A stretch of DNA of 64,000 nucleotides from Mycolicibacter terrae (GCF_010727125.1 NZ_AP022564.1:3038001-3102000), one strand, 5' to 3'. Shown: positions 1 through 10,413, numbered from the stretch's first letter. The notes: generated by a model from the sequence alone, not told the origin. Made by a program: numbers and translations.

Positions 1-1443
1 AACGAGGGCGACGACCCCTCGATGACCAACCCCTACATGTACGACGTGATCGGCACCAAGCGCGGGGTCCGCAAGAGCTACACCGAAGACCTCATCGGCC
101 GCGGCGACATCTCGATGAAGGAGGCCGAGGACGCGCTGCGCGACTACCACGGTCAGCTGGAGCGGGTGTTCAACGAGATCCGCGAACTGGAGAAGCACGC
201 CGCGCTGCCCAGCGAGTCGGTGGAGTCCGAACAGCAGGTGCCCCGCGGGCTGAACACCGCGGTGGACAAGGCGATGCTGTCGCGCATCGGTGACGCGTTC
301 ATGGCGATCCCCGACGGCTTCACCGTGCACCCCCGGGTGCTTCCGGTGTTGGAGCGCCGCCGGGAGATGGCCTACGAGGGCAAGGTCGACTGGGCCTTCG
401 CCGAACTGCTGGCGCTGGGTTCGCTGGTGGCCGAGGGCAAACTGGTCCGGCTGTCCGGGCAGGACACCCGCCGCGGCACCTTCTCCCAGCGGCACTCGGT
501 GATCTTCGACCACACCAACGGCGCGGAGTTCAGCCCGTTGCAGCTGCTGGCCACCACCCCCGACGGCGCCCCCAGCGGGGGCAAGTTCCTGGTCTACGAC
601 TCGCCGTTGTCGGAGTTCGCCGCGGTCGGCTTCGAGTACGGCTACACCGTCGGCAACCCCGAGGCCCTGGTGCTGTGGGAGGCGCAGTTCGGCGACTTCG
701 TCAACGGGGCACAGTCGATCATCGACGAGTTCATCAGCTCCGGTGAGGCCAAGTGGGGCCAACTGTCCAACGTGGTGCTGCTGCTGCCGCACGGCCATGA
801 GGGTCAGGGCCCCGACCACACCTCCGGGCGCATCGAGCGTTTCCTGCAGTTGTGGGCCGAGGGTTCGATGACCATCGCGATACCCTCGACCCCGTCGAAC
901 TACTTCCACCTGCTGCGTCGGCACGCCCTCGACGGGATCCAGCGGCCGCTGATCGTGTTCACCCCGAAGTCGATGCTGCGCAACAAGGCGGTGATCAGCG
1001 ACATCAAGGACTTCACCGACGTCAAGTTCCGGTCGGTGCTCGAAGAGCCCACCTACGGCGACGGCGAGGGCGACCGCGGCAACGTCACCCGGATCCTGCT
1101 GACCAGCGGAAAGCTCTACTACGAGCTGGCCGCCCGCAAGGCCAAGGACGGACGCGACGACGTGGCGATCGTGCGGGTCGAGCAGCTGGCCCCGCTGCCC
1201 AAGCGAAGGCTGGGCGCGACGCTGGACCGCTACCCGAATGCGAAGCAGTTCTTCTGGGTGCAGGAGGAGCCGGCCAACCAGGGGGCGTGGCCACGGTTCG
1301 GTCTGGAGCTGCCGGAATTGTTGCCCGACAAGCTGACCGGGATCAAGCGCATCTCGCGGCGGGCGATGTCGGCGCCGTCGTCGGGTTCGTCGAAGGTGCA
1401 CGCCGTCGAGCAGCAGGAGATCATCGACGAGGCGTTCGGCTGA
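1..1443 (+). CDS. kgd: Multifunctional 2-oxoglutarate metabolism enzyme (KGD/E1o), C-terminal part
   Basis: The reading frame is open from base 1, so the gene is cut by the window edge; about 480 C-terminal residues remain of an enzyme normally near 1,200. It decarboxylates 2-oxoglutarate with thiamine diphosphate at the TCA-cycle branch point. Visible E1o hallmarks are [13 protein letters not shown] (pyrimidine-binding transketolase-like domain), [44 protein letters not shown] and the C-terminal [12 protein letters not shown]. The fragment carries the second half of the E1 module; the acyltransferase and N-terminal regions would lie upstream. The SDR gene that follows in the same orientation matches the Rv1248c-Rv1245c order, but the relBE pair found there in M. 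tuberculosis is absent. Confidence 0.96.
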   Translation, partial: NEGDDPSMTNPYMYDVIGTKRGVRKSYTEDLIGRGDISMKEAEDALRDYHGQLERVFNEIRELEKHAALPSESVESEQQVPRGLNTAVDKAMLSRIGDAFMAIPDGFTVHPRVLPVLERRREMAYEGKVDWAFAELLALGSLVAEGKLVRLSGQDTRRGTFSQRHSVIFDHTNGAEFSPLQLLATTPDGAPSGGKFLVYDSPLSEFAAVGFEYGYTVGNPEALVLWEAQFGDFVNGAQSIIDEFISSGEAKWGQLSNVVLLLPHGHEGQGPDHTSGRIERFLQLWAEGSMTIAIPSTPSNYFHLLRRHALDGIQRPLIVFTPKSMLRNKAVISDIKDFTDVKFRSVLEEPTYGDGEGDRGNVTRILLTSGKLYYELAARKAKDGRDDVAIVRVEQLAPLPKRRLGATLDRYPNAKQFFWVQEEPANQGAWPRFGLELPELLPDKLTGIKRISRRAMSAPSSGSSKVHAVEQQEIIDEAFG

Positions 1444-1464
1444 GCGCCCCCTCCCCCGCCCTTT

Positions 1465-1528
1465 CCGCGAGCGTGCGTGTCTGTACGGCGACACGCCGGT
1501 TACGACGTACAACTGTGCACGCTCGCGG
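1465..1528. repeat. Intergenic imperfect palindrome, family B copy 1
   Basis: Perfect 12-bp arms (CCGCGAGCGTGC at 1465-1476 and its complement at 1517-1528) enclose a 40-nt loop with an inner GTGTC/GACAC pair. It lies between kgd and the SDR gene, both on the plus strand. A recognisable relative lies at 27393-27456. There is no T-tract, so an intrinsic terminator is possible but not proven. Confidence 0.6.
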
Positions 1529-1606
1529 GGCGGTGCACCCGGCCCCTGAAGGCAGTACCGGCGGTACCGGATAGGCTCGAGTGGTAACCGAGCGCGGGGA
1601 GAGCAC

Positions 1607-2431
1607 ATGCAGGGATTTGCCGGGAAAGTCACCGTCGTCACCGGTGCCGGTTCGGGTATCGGCCAGGCGCTGGCCGTCGAGCTGGCCCGCGCGGGCGCGC
1701 AGCTGGCCATCAGCGACGTCGACACCGAGGGTCTGGCCCAGACCGAGCGACGTGTGACCGCGCTGGGCGTGCGGGTCAAGGCCGACCGCCTCGACGTCAC
1801 CGAGCGGGAGGCGTTCCTGGCCTACGCCGATGAGGTCAAGGACCACTTCGGCAAGGTCAACCAGATCTACAACAACGCCGGTATCGCCTACAGCGGCAAT
1901 ATCGAGGTCAGCCAGTTCAAGGACATCGAGCGGGTGATGGACGTCGACTTCTGGGGCGTGGTCAACGGCACGAAGGCCTTCCTGCCGCACCTGATCGCCT
2001 CCGGCGACGGCCACGTCATCAACATCTCGAGCTTGTTCGGGCTGCTGTCGACTCCGGGCCAGGGCGCCTACAACGCGGCGAAATTCGCCGTCCGCGGCTT
2101 CACCGAGGCACTGCGTCAGGAGATGGCCATCTCCGGTCACCCGGTCAAGGTCACCACCGTGCACCCGGGTGGCATCAAGACCGCGATCGCCCGCAACGCC
2201 ACCGTCGCCGAGGGGCTGGACGCCGCCGCGTTGGCCGAGTTCTTCGACCGGAAGTTGGCCGCCACCACCGCCGAAGAAGCCGCCCGAGTGATCCTCGAAG
2301 GGGTCAGCAAGAACCGGGCTCGCGTGCTCATCGGCAAGGACGCCAAGGTCCTCGACCTGCTCGTGCGCGTCTTGGGCTCGGGATACCAGCGGCTGTTCGC
2401 CTTCGTCATCCCCAGGCTCGGGCCCCGGTGA
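1607..2431 (+). CDS. Short-chain dehydrogenase/reductase (SDR), Rv1245c-like
   Basis: 274-residue classical SDR, an NAD(P)-dependent oxidoreductase of unknown substrate, probably cytosolic. The N-terminal Rossmann motif TGAGSGIG is at about residues 12-19, the NNAG motif near residue 89, and the catalytic Ser (NISS) and Tyr-Lys pair (YNAAK) near residues 140-160. The length is normal for the family. A GGGGAG ribosome-binding site lies 7 nt before the ATG. It follows kgd after 163 bp containing a palindrome and converges on lpqZ with a 5-bp gap. Family membership is clear from the motifs; the substrate is not deducible. Confidence 0.9.
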   Translation: MQGFAGKVTVVTGAGSGIGQALAVELARAGAQLAISDVDTEGLAQTERRVTALGVRVKADRLDVTEREAFLAYADEVKDHFGKVNQIYNNAGIAYSGNIEVSQFKDIERVMDVDFWGVVNGTKAFLPHLIASGDGHVINISSLFGLLSTPGQGAYNAAKFAVRGFTEALRQEMAISGHPVKVTTVHPGGIKTAIARNATVAEGLDAAALAEFFDRKLAATTAEEAARVILEGVSKNRARVLIGKDAKVLDLLVRVLGSGYQRLFAFVIPRLGPR

Positions 2432-2436
2432 CCGCG

Positions 2437-3288
2437 CTATCTCCCGAGCGGATGTTCGTCTAAGAAGGCGTCCACGACCACCTGCGGGTCGGCGCCGCCC
2501 TCGACTTGGCGGCGCATGTCGATCAGGGCCTCGGTGTCCAGCACCCCGGCCACCTGGTTGATCGCCAGCAGTTGGGCTTCGCTCAGCTCATTCCGGCGAT
2601 ACAGCGGCACCACATTCTCGGCGCGCACCAGTGCCGGGCGGGTATCGGTGAGCAACACGGCACCATCGGGCACGTCGGGATCGGCGGTGCTGGTCCACGC
2701 CGCTGTGATCTGACGGCTGTGCAGTGCCGCGAACATCGCTGCCTCATCGGGGAATTCGCGCGGTTTCGGCAGGACGCACCGGCCGATTGCCGTGGGGGCG
2801 TGCCCACCGGCGACACCGCCCACGGCCAGCCCGGCGCAGTGGCGGACCAGCGCGCGCAGGTCGGTGCCGCCCCACGCGGTCGCCGTCGCCTTCGTGACGG
2901 CCAGCGTGGGCTTGTCCTCGGCGCTCATGGCGTAGTCACCGACCGCGAGGCCCTCCGGCAGCGCGCCGGCCAACGCCCAATAGACACTCCGGTCGGAGCG
3001 GGCCGCAGAATCGCGGGCGAACATCGCCAGGAAGCGGCCGGTGAAACCGGGAACGACGGTGAACTCCCCGGCGTCGAGTCCGGCGACCGGGTCGGCCAGG
3101 GGTGCGATACGCACCGCGGTGCCGGCGCCACGCAGGGCACTCGCGTACAGGTGGGCGAGAACCTGCGACTGCGGGTCCGGCGATGTCCCCACACTCAGCG
3201 GCGACGGCCCCTGGTGGGCAGCGCAACCGGCGATCAGCACGGCCGCCCATCCAAGCGCCAGGCGGCGCAGGTGATGTCGCCGGGGCAC
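2437..3288 (-). CDS. lpqZ: Putative substrate-binding lipoprotein LpqZ
   Basis: 283 residues with a lipoprotein signal: basic RRHHLRR, a hydrophobic stretch, then lipobox LIAGC with Cys22 as the predicted acylated residue. The mature part resembles the OpuAC/ProX type of periplasmic glycine-betaine/choline-binding proteins, so it is probably the extracytoplasmic receptor of an ABC importer, though no permease or ATPase gene is adjacent. The GTG start lies 8 nt after the stop of the malic enzyme gene upstream on the same strand, which suggests co-transcription. Position next to the SDR gene matches Rv1244 (lpqZ). Confidence 0.85.
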   Translation of the reverse strand: MPRRHHLRRLALGWAAVLIAGCAAHQGPSPLSVGTSPDPQSQVLAHLYASALRGAGTAVRIAPLADPVAGLDAGEFTVVPGFTGRFLAMFARDSAARSDRSVYWALAGALPEGLAVGDYAMSAEDKPTLAVTKATATAWGGTDLRALVRHCAGLAVGGVAGGHAPTAIGRCVLPKPREFPDEAAMFAALHSRQITAAWTSTADPDVPDGAVLLTDTRPALVRAENVVPLYRRNELSEAQLLAINQVAGVLDTEALIDMRRQVEGGADPQVVVDAFLDEHPLGR

Positions 3289-3296
3289 CGTGCGCT

Positions 3297-4481
3297 CTAC
3301 GACGCGGAGTCGGCGGCCGCCGCGACAGCGGCCGCTACGGCCGGCTCGACCCGGGGATCCAGCGGACTGGGCACGATACGGTCCGGTGCCAGGTCGTCGG
3401 CGACAACGGAGTAAATCGCCTCGGCGGCAGCCAATTTCATCGCCTCGGTGATCCGCTGCGCACCGGCGTCCAGTGCACCGCGGAACACCCCGGGGAAGGC
3501 CAGCACGTTGTTGATCTGATTGGGGAAATCGCTGCGGCCGGTCGCCACCACCGCCGCGTACTTGGCGGCCAGGTCGGGGTGGATCTCCGGGTCGGGGTTG
3601 GACAGCGCGAACACCACACCGCCGGGGTTCATCGACGCGATCAGCTCCTCGGGCACCACTCCTCCGGAGGCCCCCAGGAACACGTCGGCGCCGGCGAGAG
3701 CCTCGGCCAGGCCGCCGGTGCGGCCGCCGGGGTTGGTGCGCTGGGCCAGCTCGGCCTTGACGATGTTCATATCGGTGCGGTCCTGGTGCAGTACACCCTG
3801 TGAATCCAGCACGATCATCTCCGAGATGCCCACCGACAGCAGGATGTTGGCGCAGGCCACCCCGGCCGCGCCGGCACCGGAGACCACCACCCGAAGCGAC
3901 GAGATGTCCCGACCGAGCACCTTGGCCGCACCCATCAGCGCCGCCAGCGCCACGATCGCCGTGCCGTGCTGATCGTCGTGCATCACCGGGCAGTCCAGGG
4001 CTTCGATCACCCGGCGCTCGATCTCGAAGCAGCGCGGGGCGGAGATGTCCTCCAGGTTGACCGCCCCGAACGACGGACGCAGGCGCACCAGCGTCTCCAC
4101 GATCTCGTCGGGGTCCTTGGTGTCCAGCACAATGGGAATGGAGTCCAGGCCGGCGAACGTCTTGAACAGCGCGGCCTTGCCCTCCATCACCGGCAGCGAT
4201 GCCGACGGCCCGAGGTCACCCAACCCGAGCACCGAGGTGCCATCGCTGACCACCGCCACCAGCCGGTGCGCCCAGGTGTAGCGGGCCGCCAGCGTGTGGT
4301 CGGCCGCGATGGCGCGACTGACCTGCGCCACCCCGGGCGTGTAGGCGATCGACAGGGCGCGCTGGCTGTCCAACGGCGCCTTCAGCTCGACGGAGATCTT
4401 TCCACCCTGGTGGGCTTCGAAGATCTCTTCGTCTCCGATGACGATCGGGGCGTTCTGCGTGGCAGGCGAGTTCTCAGACAT
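3297..4481 (-). CDS. NAD(P)-dependent malic enzyme (malate dehydrogenase, oxaloacetate-decarboxylating)
   Basis: 394 residues, typical of the short bacterial malic enzymes. It oxidatively decarboxylates malate to pyruvate and CO2. Motifs seen: AYTPGV near the N-terminus, DGTSVLGLGDLG, the metal/substrate region FGAVNLEDISAPRCFEIE, the invariant HDDQHGTA, the Rossmann motif GAGAAG, and FALSNPDPEI. It stands at the head of a two-gene unit with lpqZ. M. tuberculosis carries a different, larger malic enzyme (Mez, Rv2332) elsewhere and has none here, so this is a lineage-specific neighbour. Enzyme class is secure; the NAD versus NADP preference cannot be read from the sequence. Confidence 0.93.
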   Translation of the reverse strand: MSENSPATQNAPIVIGDEEIFEAHQGGKISVELKAPLDSQRALSIAYTPGVAQVSRAIAADHTLAARYTWAHRLVAVVSDGTSVLGLGDLGPSASLPVMEGKAALFKTFAGLDSIPIVLDTKDPDEIVETLVRLRPSFGAVNLEDISAPRCFEIERRVIEALDCPVMHDDQHGTAIVALAALMGAAKVLGRDISSLRVVVSGAGAAGVACANILLSVGISEMIVLDSQGVLHQDRTDMNIVKAELAQRTNPGGRTGGLAEALAGADVFLGASGGVVPEELIASMNPGGVVFALSNPDPEIHPDLAAKYAAVVATGRSDFPNQINNVLAFPGVFRGALDAGAQRITEAMKLAAAEAIYSVVADDLAPDRIVPSPLDPRVEPAVAAAVAAAADSAS

Positions 4482-4547
4482 CGATAGTCCAGGGTACTGT
4501 GCTCGGTCTCAACCCCTCTGGTCGGCCGGGCTGGGCCACCGGACAGC

Positions 4548-5786
4548 TCAACGTCCGGGGCCGAATTCGATAGGCAGGGTGGTCGGTCCGGTGATTCCGG
4601 TGATGGCTTTCCAGGGCGCTGGGCCGGTCCGCCGTGGGTTTGGCATATAACGGGTGATGACGCGCAGCGCCTCCGTCAGTTCCAGACGGGACAGATGGGC
4701 CCCGAGGCAGTAGTGCACACCGCCGCCGAAGGTCAGTATCACCGGCGCGTCACTGCGGGCGAGGTCCAGCCGGCTGGGTTCGGTGTACACCTCCGGGTCC
4801 CGGTTGGCGGCTGCGATGTTCGCGACGACGAGGGTGCCGGCGGGAATGATGACCCCGCCGAGTTCGACGTCGTCAACGGCCCTGCGCACGGTGCCAAAGA
4901 CCACGGGGTAGTAACGCATGAGTTCCTCGACGGCGTGCGGGGCCAGTTCGGGGCGTTCGGCAAGTTCTGCCCATTGATCGGGGTGATCACACAGGGCCTG
5001 GACGGCGGCAGCCAACTGGTTGCGCGTGGTGTCGGTGCCTGCGCCCAACAGGGTCGCCGCGAGCATCACCAATTCGGCGTGAGCGAGTCGGTCGCCGTCG
5101 TCTTCTACCCGGATCAGGTCGGAGATCAGGTCATCGGTCAGGTTCGCCCGCCGCGCGACGACCATCTTCTCGAGATAGGTATCGAGGTTCTCCCAGGCCG
5201 CCAGGATGTCCGGAGCATCGTTTCCGACATTCCAGTCGAAGATCTTCTTGATGTCATCGATCCAGTTTGAGAACAGTTGCCAGTCCTCGCGCGGGGCGCC
5301 CAGCAGCGCGCAAATGATCGGTGTCGGGTATCGCCGGGCGATGTCGGCGACCACGTCGCAGCGGCCACTATCGGCAAGCAGTTCAACCAAGTCGGTGATG
5401 ACATCGGTGATCAGCGACCGCAGTCGCGCGGCGGAGCGTGGCGAGAAAGCCTTGGACACCAACCGGCGCAGACGGTGATGCTGCTCACCGTCGAGGCTCA
5501 GGATGTTTCGAACTGCCCGGTCCCACAGTGGTCCCGACGTGATGCCCTGCAGGTCCAAGCCCAGCCCGCGGGCGGTGGCAAACCGAGGGTCGCGCAGCAC
5601 TGTGTGCACCAGCTCATAGCTGAGGATCTCGGGGCCATGCGGCCCGACCGCGAGTGGCGCTTGCCGACGAGCCTGAGCGATGAGCCTGTGCGCCTCGTCG
5701 GGGTCGTGCAGGTGGTCATAGGCCAGCACTGGCAGGTCGGCGTCGAAGACGCCGGGGCGGTGGCCCGCGTAGGCGGTAGCGGACAT
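4548..5786 (-). CDS. Cytochrome P450
   Basis: 412 residues, normal for a soluble bacterial P450 monooxygenase. All signature elements are present: I-helix oxygen-binding motif AGTDTT, the ExxR pair (ELMR) of the K-helix, and the heme-binding loop FGGGVHYCLGAH with the axial Cys near residue 360. A strong AAGGAGG ribosome-binding site precedes the ATG. No ferredoxin or ferredoxin reductase gene is adjacent, so electron partners must come from elsewhere. The gene is divergent from a large cyclase/LuxR regulator across a 208-bp region that contains a perfect 21-bp palindrome, suggesting linked control. The substrate is unknown. Confidence 0.95.
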   Translation of the reverse strand: MSATAYAGHRPGVFDADLPVLAYDHLHDPDEAHRLIAQARRQAPLAVGPHGPEILSYELVHTVLRDPRFATARGLGLDLQGITSGPLWDRAVRNILSLDGEQHHRLRRLVSKAFSPRSAARLRSLITDVITDLVELLADSGRCDVVADIARRYPTPIICALLGAPREDWQLFSNWIDDIKKIFDWNVGNDAPDILAAWENLDTYLEKMVVARRANLTDDLISDLIRVEDDGDRLAHAELVMLAATLLGAGTDTTRNQLAAAVQALCDHPDQWAELAERPELAPHAVEELMRYYPVVFGTVRRAVDDVELGGVIIPAGTLVVANIAAANRDPEVYTEPSRLDLARSDAPVILTFGGGVHYCLGAHLSRLELTEALRVITRYMPNPRRTGPAPWKAITGITGPTTLPIEFGPGR

Positions 5787-5877
5787 GATGGCCTCCTTCG
5801 ATTGGGGTGAAATCGACTATCGGAGGCTCCGAAGGCAAAACCATCGGTCAGGACGCGTAGATCTCCGGGCGCGGGGT

Positions 5878-5898
5878 CGTAGATTCGCCGAATCTACG
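5878..5898. promoter_or_regulatory. Perfect 21-bp palindrome, probable operator between P450 and regulator genes
   Basis: Ten-base arms CGTAGATTCG and CGAATCTACG flank one central base. A third half-site-like CGTAGATC starts at 5856, 22 bp away, which is about two helical turns. Such a long exact dyad in a divergent promoter region is typical of a dimeric regulator site. The bound protein is not known; the adjacent LuxR-type regulator is the obvious candidate. Confidence 0.65.
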
Positions 5899-5994
5899 CA
5901 TTTGTGCTGATGTTTTGCCGTTCCCGGTGACCGCATGCTGGCTAACATGAGCGAACGCGTTGACACGCCGCTGATGAAGTGGAGCGAGGTGGGC

Positions 5995-8900
5995 GTGAGC
6001 GAACTGCCGACCGGAACGGTGACGTTGCTTTTGGCCGACGTCGAAGGCTCCACGCGGTTGTGGGAATCCCAGCCAGATGAGATGACGGCGGCGGTGGCAC
6101 GGCTGGATCGCGCCCTGGCGGAACTGGTTGCCACCTACCAGGGCGTCCGACCGGTGGAGCAGGGCGAGGGCGATAGCTTCGTGCTGGCGTTCGCCCGGGC
6201 CAGCGACGCGGTCGGGTGCGCGCTGGATCTGCAGCGGGCGCCGTTGGCGCCGATCCGGCTGCGCGTCGGCCTGCACAGCGGTGAGATACAGCTCCGCGGC
6301 GAGGGCAATTACGTCGGCCCCACCATCAACCGCACCGCGCGTATCCGCGATCTGGCGCACGGCGGCCAGACCGTTCTTTCCGGAGCTGCCGAAGCGCTGG
6401 TGCTCGACTGGCTTCCCGCCGATGCCTGGCTGATCGAGCTGGGCTGCTATCCGCTGCGTGGCGTACCCCGCCCGGAACGGGTGGTGCAGCTCTGTCACCC
6501 CGACATATGCAACGAGTTCCCGCCGCTGCGAGTAGCGAAACCCGTTAGCACACAGCATCTTCCGATGCAGCTAACGGCATTCATCGGACGGGCGGCGCAA
6601 ATCACCGACGTGTGTGGGCTACTCGCCGCCAACCGGCTCGTCACGTTGACCGGCGCGGGCGGGGCCGGCAAAACGCGACTGGCGATCCACGTCGCGTCCC
6701 AACTAGCCGACACGTTCGGCGACGGGGCCTGGTATGTCGACCTCGCGCCGATCACCGAACCGGATCTGGTGCCTGTTGTGGCGGCTCGTTCGCTGGGTCT
6801 GCCCGACCAACCGGGCCGGTCCACCATGGACACGCTCATCCGGTTCATCGGCGAGCGGCACACGCTGGTGGTGCTGGACAACTGCGAACACCTCCTGGAC
6901 GCCTGCGCAGCACTTATCGTCGACTTGCTCGGCACTTGTCCCGCGCTGACGCTGCTGGCGACCAGCCGGGAGCCGATCGGTGTGGACGGCGAGTTGATCT
7001 GGCGGGTCCCGTCTCTGTCACTGACCGATGAGGCCATCGAGCTGTTTGCCGACCGGGCGCGACGCGCCCGGCCAGATGTGGACCTCAGCGACGACAACAC
7101 CGGCACGGTCGTAGAGATCTGCCGTCGCCTCGACGGCATGCCACTGGCCATCGAACTGGCCGCGGCGCGGGTACGGTCGCTATCACTCGACGAGATCCTG
7201 GACGGCTTGCACGATCGTTTCCGGCTGCTGACCGGCGGCTCCCGGCGGGCTGTCCGACGCCAGCAGACGCTGCACGCCTCGGTCGACTGGTCACACACCC
7301 TGCTCACCGAGCCCGAGCGCGTATTGTTCCGGCGATTGGCCGTCTTCATGAGTGGCTTCGACCTCACCGCCGCGCAGAGCGTGGCCGCCGACGATGACCT
7401 GAAGGCCCACCAGATCCTCGACCTGCTTGCCCTGCTGGTTGACAAATCACTCGTAGTCGCCGAAAACACAACGGGCCGAACGCGGTACCGGCTGCTGGAA
7501 ATGGTGCGCCAATACGCGCTGGGAAAGCTCGCCGAGTCCGGCGAGGCCGATGCCGTACGCACCCGTCACCGCGACCATTACACGGCAATTGCTGCGGGGC
7601 TCGACCATCCGAGCCGCGGGGGCCACGATCAGCTGCTCGAGCAGACCGAGGCCGAAATCGACAACCTCCGCGCCGCCTTCGCGTGGAGCCACGAGAGCGG
7701 TGAAGTCGAGCAGGCGTTGGCCCTGGCGTCCTCGCTGCTACCGCTGTGGCTCACCCGCGGCCGCATCGTGGAAGGCGGAGCCTGGTTCGACGCCGTCCTT
7801 GGGCCACATGACGCCGATGGCGCTGAGGTGGCCCGCCCGGTGCGCGCGCGTGCGCTGGCCGATGACGCACTTCTCAACGCGTGGGGCCTTACGTTGGACC
7901 ACCCTGAGCAAGCCGAGGAGGCGGTGGCGATCGCCCGGGAGATCGGGGATCCGGCGCTGCTCGCCAGAGCGCTCACCGCCTGCGTCGCTATTGCCGCCTA
8001 CAACGCGGAGGTGGCGCGACCGTATTTCGCCGAAGCGGTCGAGCTTGCCCGCGCGGTGGGCGACTTGTGGAGGCTGAGTCAAATCCTGGGGTGGCAGACA
8101 TACGCAGCCGCCGTGGGCGGTGACCTGGTCGCGGCCTACGCGAGCGGTGAGGAGGGCCGCACACTGGCGGATTCCATTGGCGACCAGTTTAACTCGCGGT
8201 ACTGCCGCAACTGGCAAGGGATGGCGAGCTACCTGCAGGGCAACCTGGCCGGGGAGATCGCGCGCTGTCACCAAATGATCGTGGAAGCGGACCGCGCCGG
8301 CGACCTGCTCAACCGGTTCCTCGGCCTGCAGGACTTGGCCCTGGCGTCGATATTCCGCGGCGAGGCGAGCCAAACCCTAGACGCGCTGAACGCGCTCGTT
8401 GGGACCGGCGCCGAGCTCAGTCCCGTGCACGAGGGAGTCGCCCATATGGCAACGGGACTCGCGGCGCTGGCCAGTGGTGACGCAGCGGCAGCTACCACCG
8501 CGCAAGAGCGGATGTGGCATCACATCGGCACCTACCACCAGATTGCGGCCATCTTCCGCTGGTGCAGAGCCGAAACGGCTTTGGCGCTAGGCGACCTGCC
8601 TGCGGCGCGGCAGTGGGCCGACGACGGCATCGCCGCAACGACCGGGTGGTACCGGCTCATGGGACTCGTTCCCCGCGCGCGTGTTGCGATCGCCGAAAGT
8701 GAACCCGAGCGGGCCGAACGCGACCTCTATGAAGCACTCGCGATCGCCGCCGAGATCAAGGCGGAAATCGGGGTCCCCGAAGTCTTCGAGTGTCTGGCCG
8801 CCGCCACCGCCTCTCGCGCCGACAGCCGCAGAGAGGCTGCCCGGCTGTTCGGCGCCGCGGAAGGCATCCGGCAACGCACCGGCGCCGTCCGATTCACAAT

Positions 8901-9249
8901 CCATGACGCCGATTGCGATGCCTGGCTGACCGCGCTGCGGGAGTCGATGGACGACAACGATTTTGACGCCGCCTGGGCCGAGGGCGCCGCGCTGTCCACC
9001 GCGGAGGCCATCGGCTACGCCCTGCGTGGGCGCGGTGAACGCAAACGCCCCAGCAGCGGCTGGGCCTCGCTCACCCCGTCCGAGCTCGATGTGGCCCGGC
9101 TGGTCAGTGAAGGACTGCCGAACAAAGACATTGCCGCCCGGCTGTTCGTCTCCCCACGCACCGTGCAGACGCACCTCACGCACGTCTACACCAAGCTCGG
9201 GCTGACCTCCCGACTACAGCTCGCCCAGGAGGTCGCCCGCCGGGCCTAA
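5995..9249 (+). CDS. Adenylate cyclase-like / NTPase / LuxR-type transcriptional regulator
   Basis: About 1,084 residues in three parts. The N-terminal class III nucleotide cyclase domain (1-170) has [13 protein letters not shown] with the first metal Asp near residue 15, GEGDSF with the second metal Asp near 60, and NRTAR with the transition-state Asn/Arg pair. The middle is a STAND NTPase with Walker [11 protein letters not shown] and Walker B VVLDNCEH, followed by a helical repeat region. The C-terminus is a LuxR/GerE helix-turn-helix ([15 protein letters not shown], then [10 protein letters not shown]). GTG 5995 is chosen because it has a GGAGCGAGGTGG site and family members start at the equivalent of this Val; in-frame ATGs at 5935 and 5947 are alternatives. 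The Lys that usually selects ATP appears to be Gln (VEQGEGD), as in the related Rv0386. Confidence 0.9.
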   Translation: MSELPTGTVTLLLADVEGSTRLWESQPDEMTAAVARLDRALAELVATYQGVRPVEQGEGDSFVLAFARASDAVGCALDLQRAPLAPIRLRVGLHSGEIQLRGEGNYVGPTINRTARIRDLAHGGQTVLSGAAEALVLDWLPADAWLIELGCYPLRGVPRPERVVQLCHPDICNEFPPLRVAKPVSTQHLPMQLTAFIGRAAQITDVCGLLAANRLVTLTGAGGAGKTRLAIHVASQLADTFGDGAWYVDLAPITEPDLVPVVAARSLGLPDQPGRSTMDTLIRFIGERHTLVVLDNCEHLLDACAALIVDLLGTCPALTLLATSREPIGVDGELIWRVPSLSLTDEAIELFADRARRARPDVDLSDDNTGTVVEICRRLDGMPLAIELAAARVRSLSLDEILDGLHDRFRLLTGGSRRAVRRQQTLHASVDWSHTLLTEPERVLFRRLAVFMSGFDLTAAQSVAADDDLKAHQILDLLALLVDKSLVVAENTTGRTRYRLLEMVRQYALGKLAESGEADAVRTRHRDHYTAIAAGLDHPSRGGHDQLLEQTEAEIDNLRAAFAWSHESGEVEQALALASSLLPLWLTRGRIVEGGAWFDAVLGPHDADGAEVARPVRARALADDALLNAWGLTLDHPEQAEEAVAIAREIGDPALLARALTACVAIAAYNAEVARPYFAEAVELARAVGDLWRLSQILGWQTYAAAVGGDLVAAYASGEEGRTLADSIGDQFNSRYCRNWQGMASYLQGNLAGEIARCHQMIVEADRAGDLLNRFLGLQDLALASIFRGEASQTLDALNALVGTGAELSPVHEGVAHMATGLAALASGDAAAATTAQERMWHHIGTYHQIAAIFRWCRAETALALGDLPAARQWADDGIAATTGWYRLMGLVPRARVAIAESEPERAERDLYEALAIAAEIKAEIGVPEVFECLAAATASRADSRREAARLFGAAEGIRQRTGAVRFTIHDADCDAWLTALRESMDDNDFDAAWAEGAALSTAEAIGYALRGRGERKRPSSGWASLTPSELDVARLVSEGLPNKDIAARLFVSPRTVQTHLTHVYTKLGLTSRLQLAQEVARRA

Positions 9250-9254
9250 CGCGG

Positions 9255-10244
9255 CTAGATCAGCCCCAGCCCGGTGACCGCCTCGCGTTCCTCGGCCAGC
9301 TCCGCGGTCGAGGCGTCGATCCGGCCGCGGGAGAAGTCGTCGATCTCCAGGCCACCCACGATGCTCCAGTCGCCGTTCTTCGTGGTGACCGGGAACGAGG
9401 AGATCAGGCCCTCCGGAACCCCGTAGGAGCCGTCGGAGACCACCGCCATCGACACCCAGTCCCCGTCGGCGCTGCCCAGCAGCCAGTCCCGGGCGGCGTC
9501 GACGGTGGCCGAGGCCGCCGAAGCGGCCGACGAAGCACCACGCGCGTCGATGATCGCCGCACCGCGCTTGGCGACGGTGGGGATGAAGTCGTTCTCGATC
9601 CAGGCCTGGTCACCGACGACCTCGGCGGCGTTACGCCCACCGACCTCGGCGTGGAAGATGTCCGGGTACTGGCTGGCCGAGTGGTTGCCCCAGATCGTCA
9701 TCTTCTTGACGTCGGTGACCTTGGCGCCGGTCTTTGCGGCCAGCTGGGAGATGGCCCTGTTGTGGTCCAGGCGGGTCAGCGCCGAGAAGCGCTCCTTGGG
9801 GATGTCGGGGGCGTTGCTCATCGCGATCAGCGCGTTGGTGTTGGCCGGGTTACCGGTCACCCCGATGCGGATGTCGGAGGCCGCAACCGCGTTGAGCGCC
9901 TTGCCCTGCGCGGTGAAGATCGCACCGTTGGCCTCCAGCAGGTCGCTGCGCTCCATACCCGGGCCACGCGGGCGGGCGCCGACCAGCAGCGCCAGGTTGG
10001 CGCCGTCGAAGATCTTGTTCGCGTCCGAGCCGATCTGCACCCCGGACAGCAGCGGGAACGCGCAGTCGTCGAGCTCCATGACCACGCCCTCGAGCGCCTT
10101 GAGTGCGGGCTCGATCTCCAGCAACCGCAGTTCGATCGGCCGGTCGGGGCCCAGCAGCGAGCCACTGGCCAGGCGGAACAGCAGGCTGTAGCCGATCTGG
10201 CCGGCGGCGCCGGTGACGGCCACCTTGAGTGGGGTTTTGCTCAC
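9255..10244 (-). CDS. mdh: Malate dehydrogenase
   Basis: 329 residues, the usual length. It interconverts malate and oxaloacetate with NAD in the TCA cycle. Seen: N-terminal Rossmann motif TGAAGQIGY, the substrate-binding Arg region [24 protein letters not shown], and the catalytic loop [12 protein letters not shown] with the active-site His. The GTG start is preceded by GAGGAGCAC. It is divergent from corA across about 170 bp, as Rv1240/Rv1239c are in M. tuberculosis, and converges on the LuxR regulator gene with a 5-bp gap. Confidence 0.97.
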   Translation of the reverse strand: MSKTPLKVAVTGAAGQIGYSLLFRLASGSLLGPDRPIELRLLEIEPALKALEGVVMELDDCAFPLLSGVQIGSDANKIFDGANLALLVGARPRGPGMERSDLLEANGAIFTAQGKALNAVAASDIRIGVTGNPANTNALIAMSNAPDIPKERFSALTRLDHNRAISQLAAKTGAKVTDVKKMTIWGNHSASQYPDIFHAEVGGRNAAEVVGDQAWIENDFIPTVAKRGAAIIDARGASSAASAASATVDAARDWLLGSADGDWVSMAVVSDGSYGVPEGLISSFPVTTKNGDWSIVGGLEIDDFSRGRIDASTAELAEEREAVTGLGLI

Positions 10245-10413
10245 GTCAAGTGCTCCTCGAACGGGTTCGGCTTGGTCTGGGTTTGGTCCGGGTCGAAACT
10301 AGCGCACCGTCGACGGCACGAAAACTCCGGACCCCGGCCGAACCGCGCTGACCGGTCATTTTGGGCCCGGGCGCGTAGCATTTCACCGGCACGTGTGCCG
10401 GGAGGGAGGCGCC

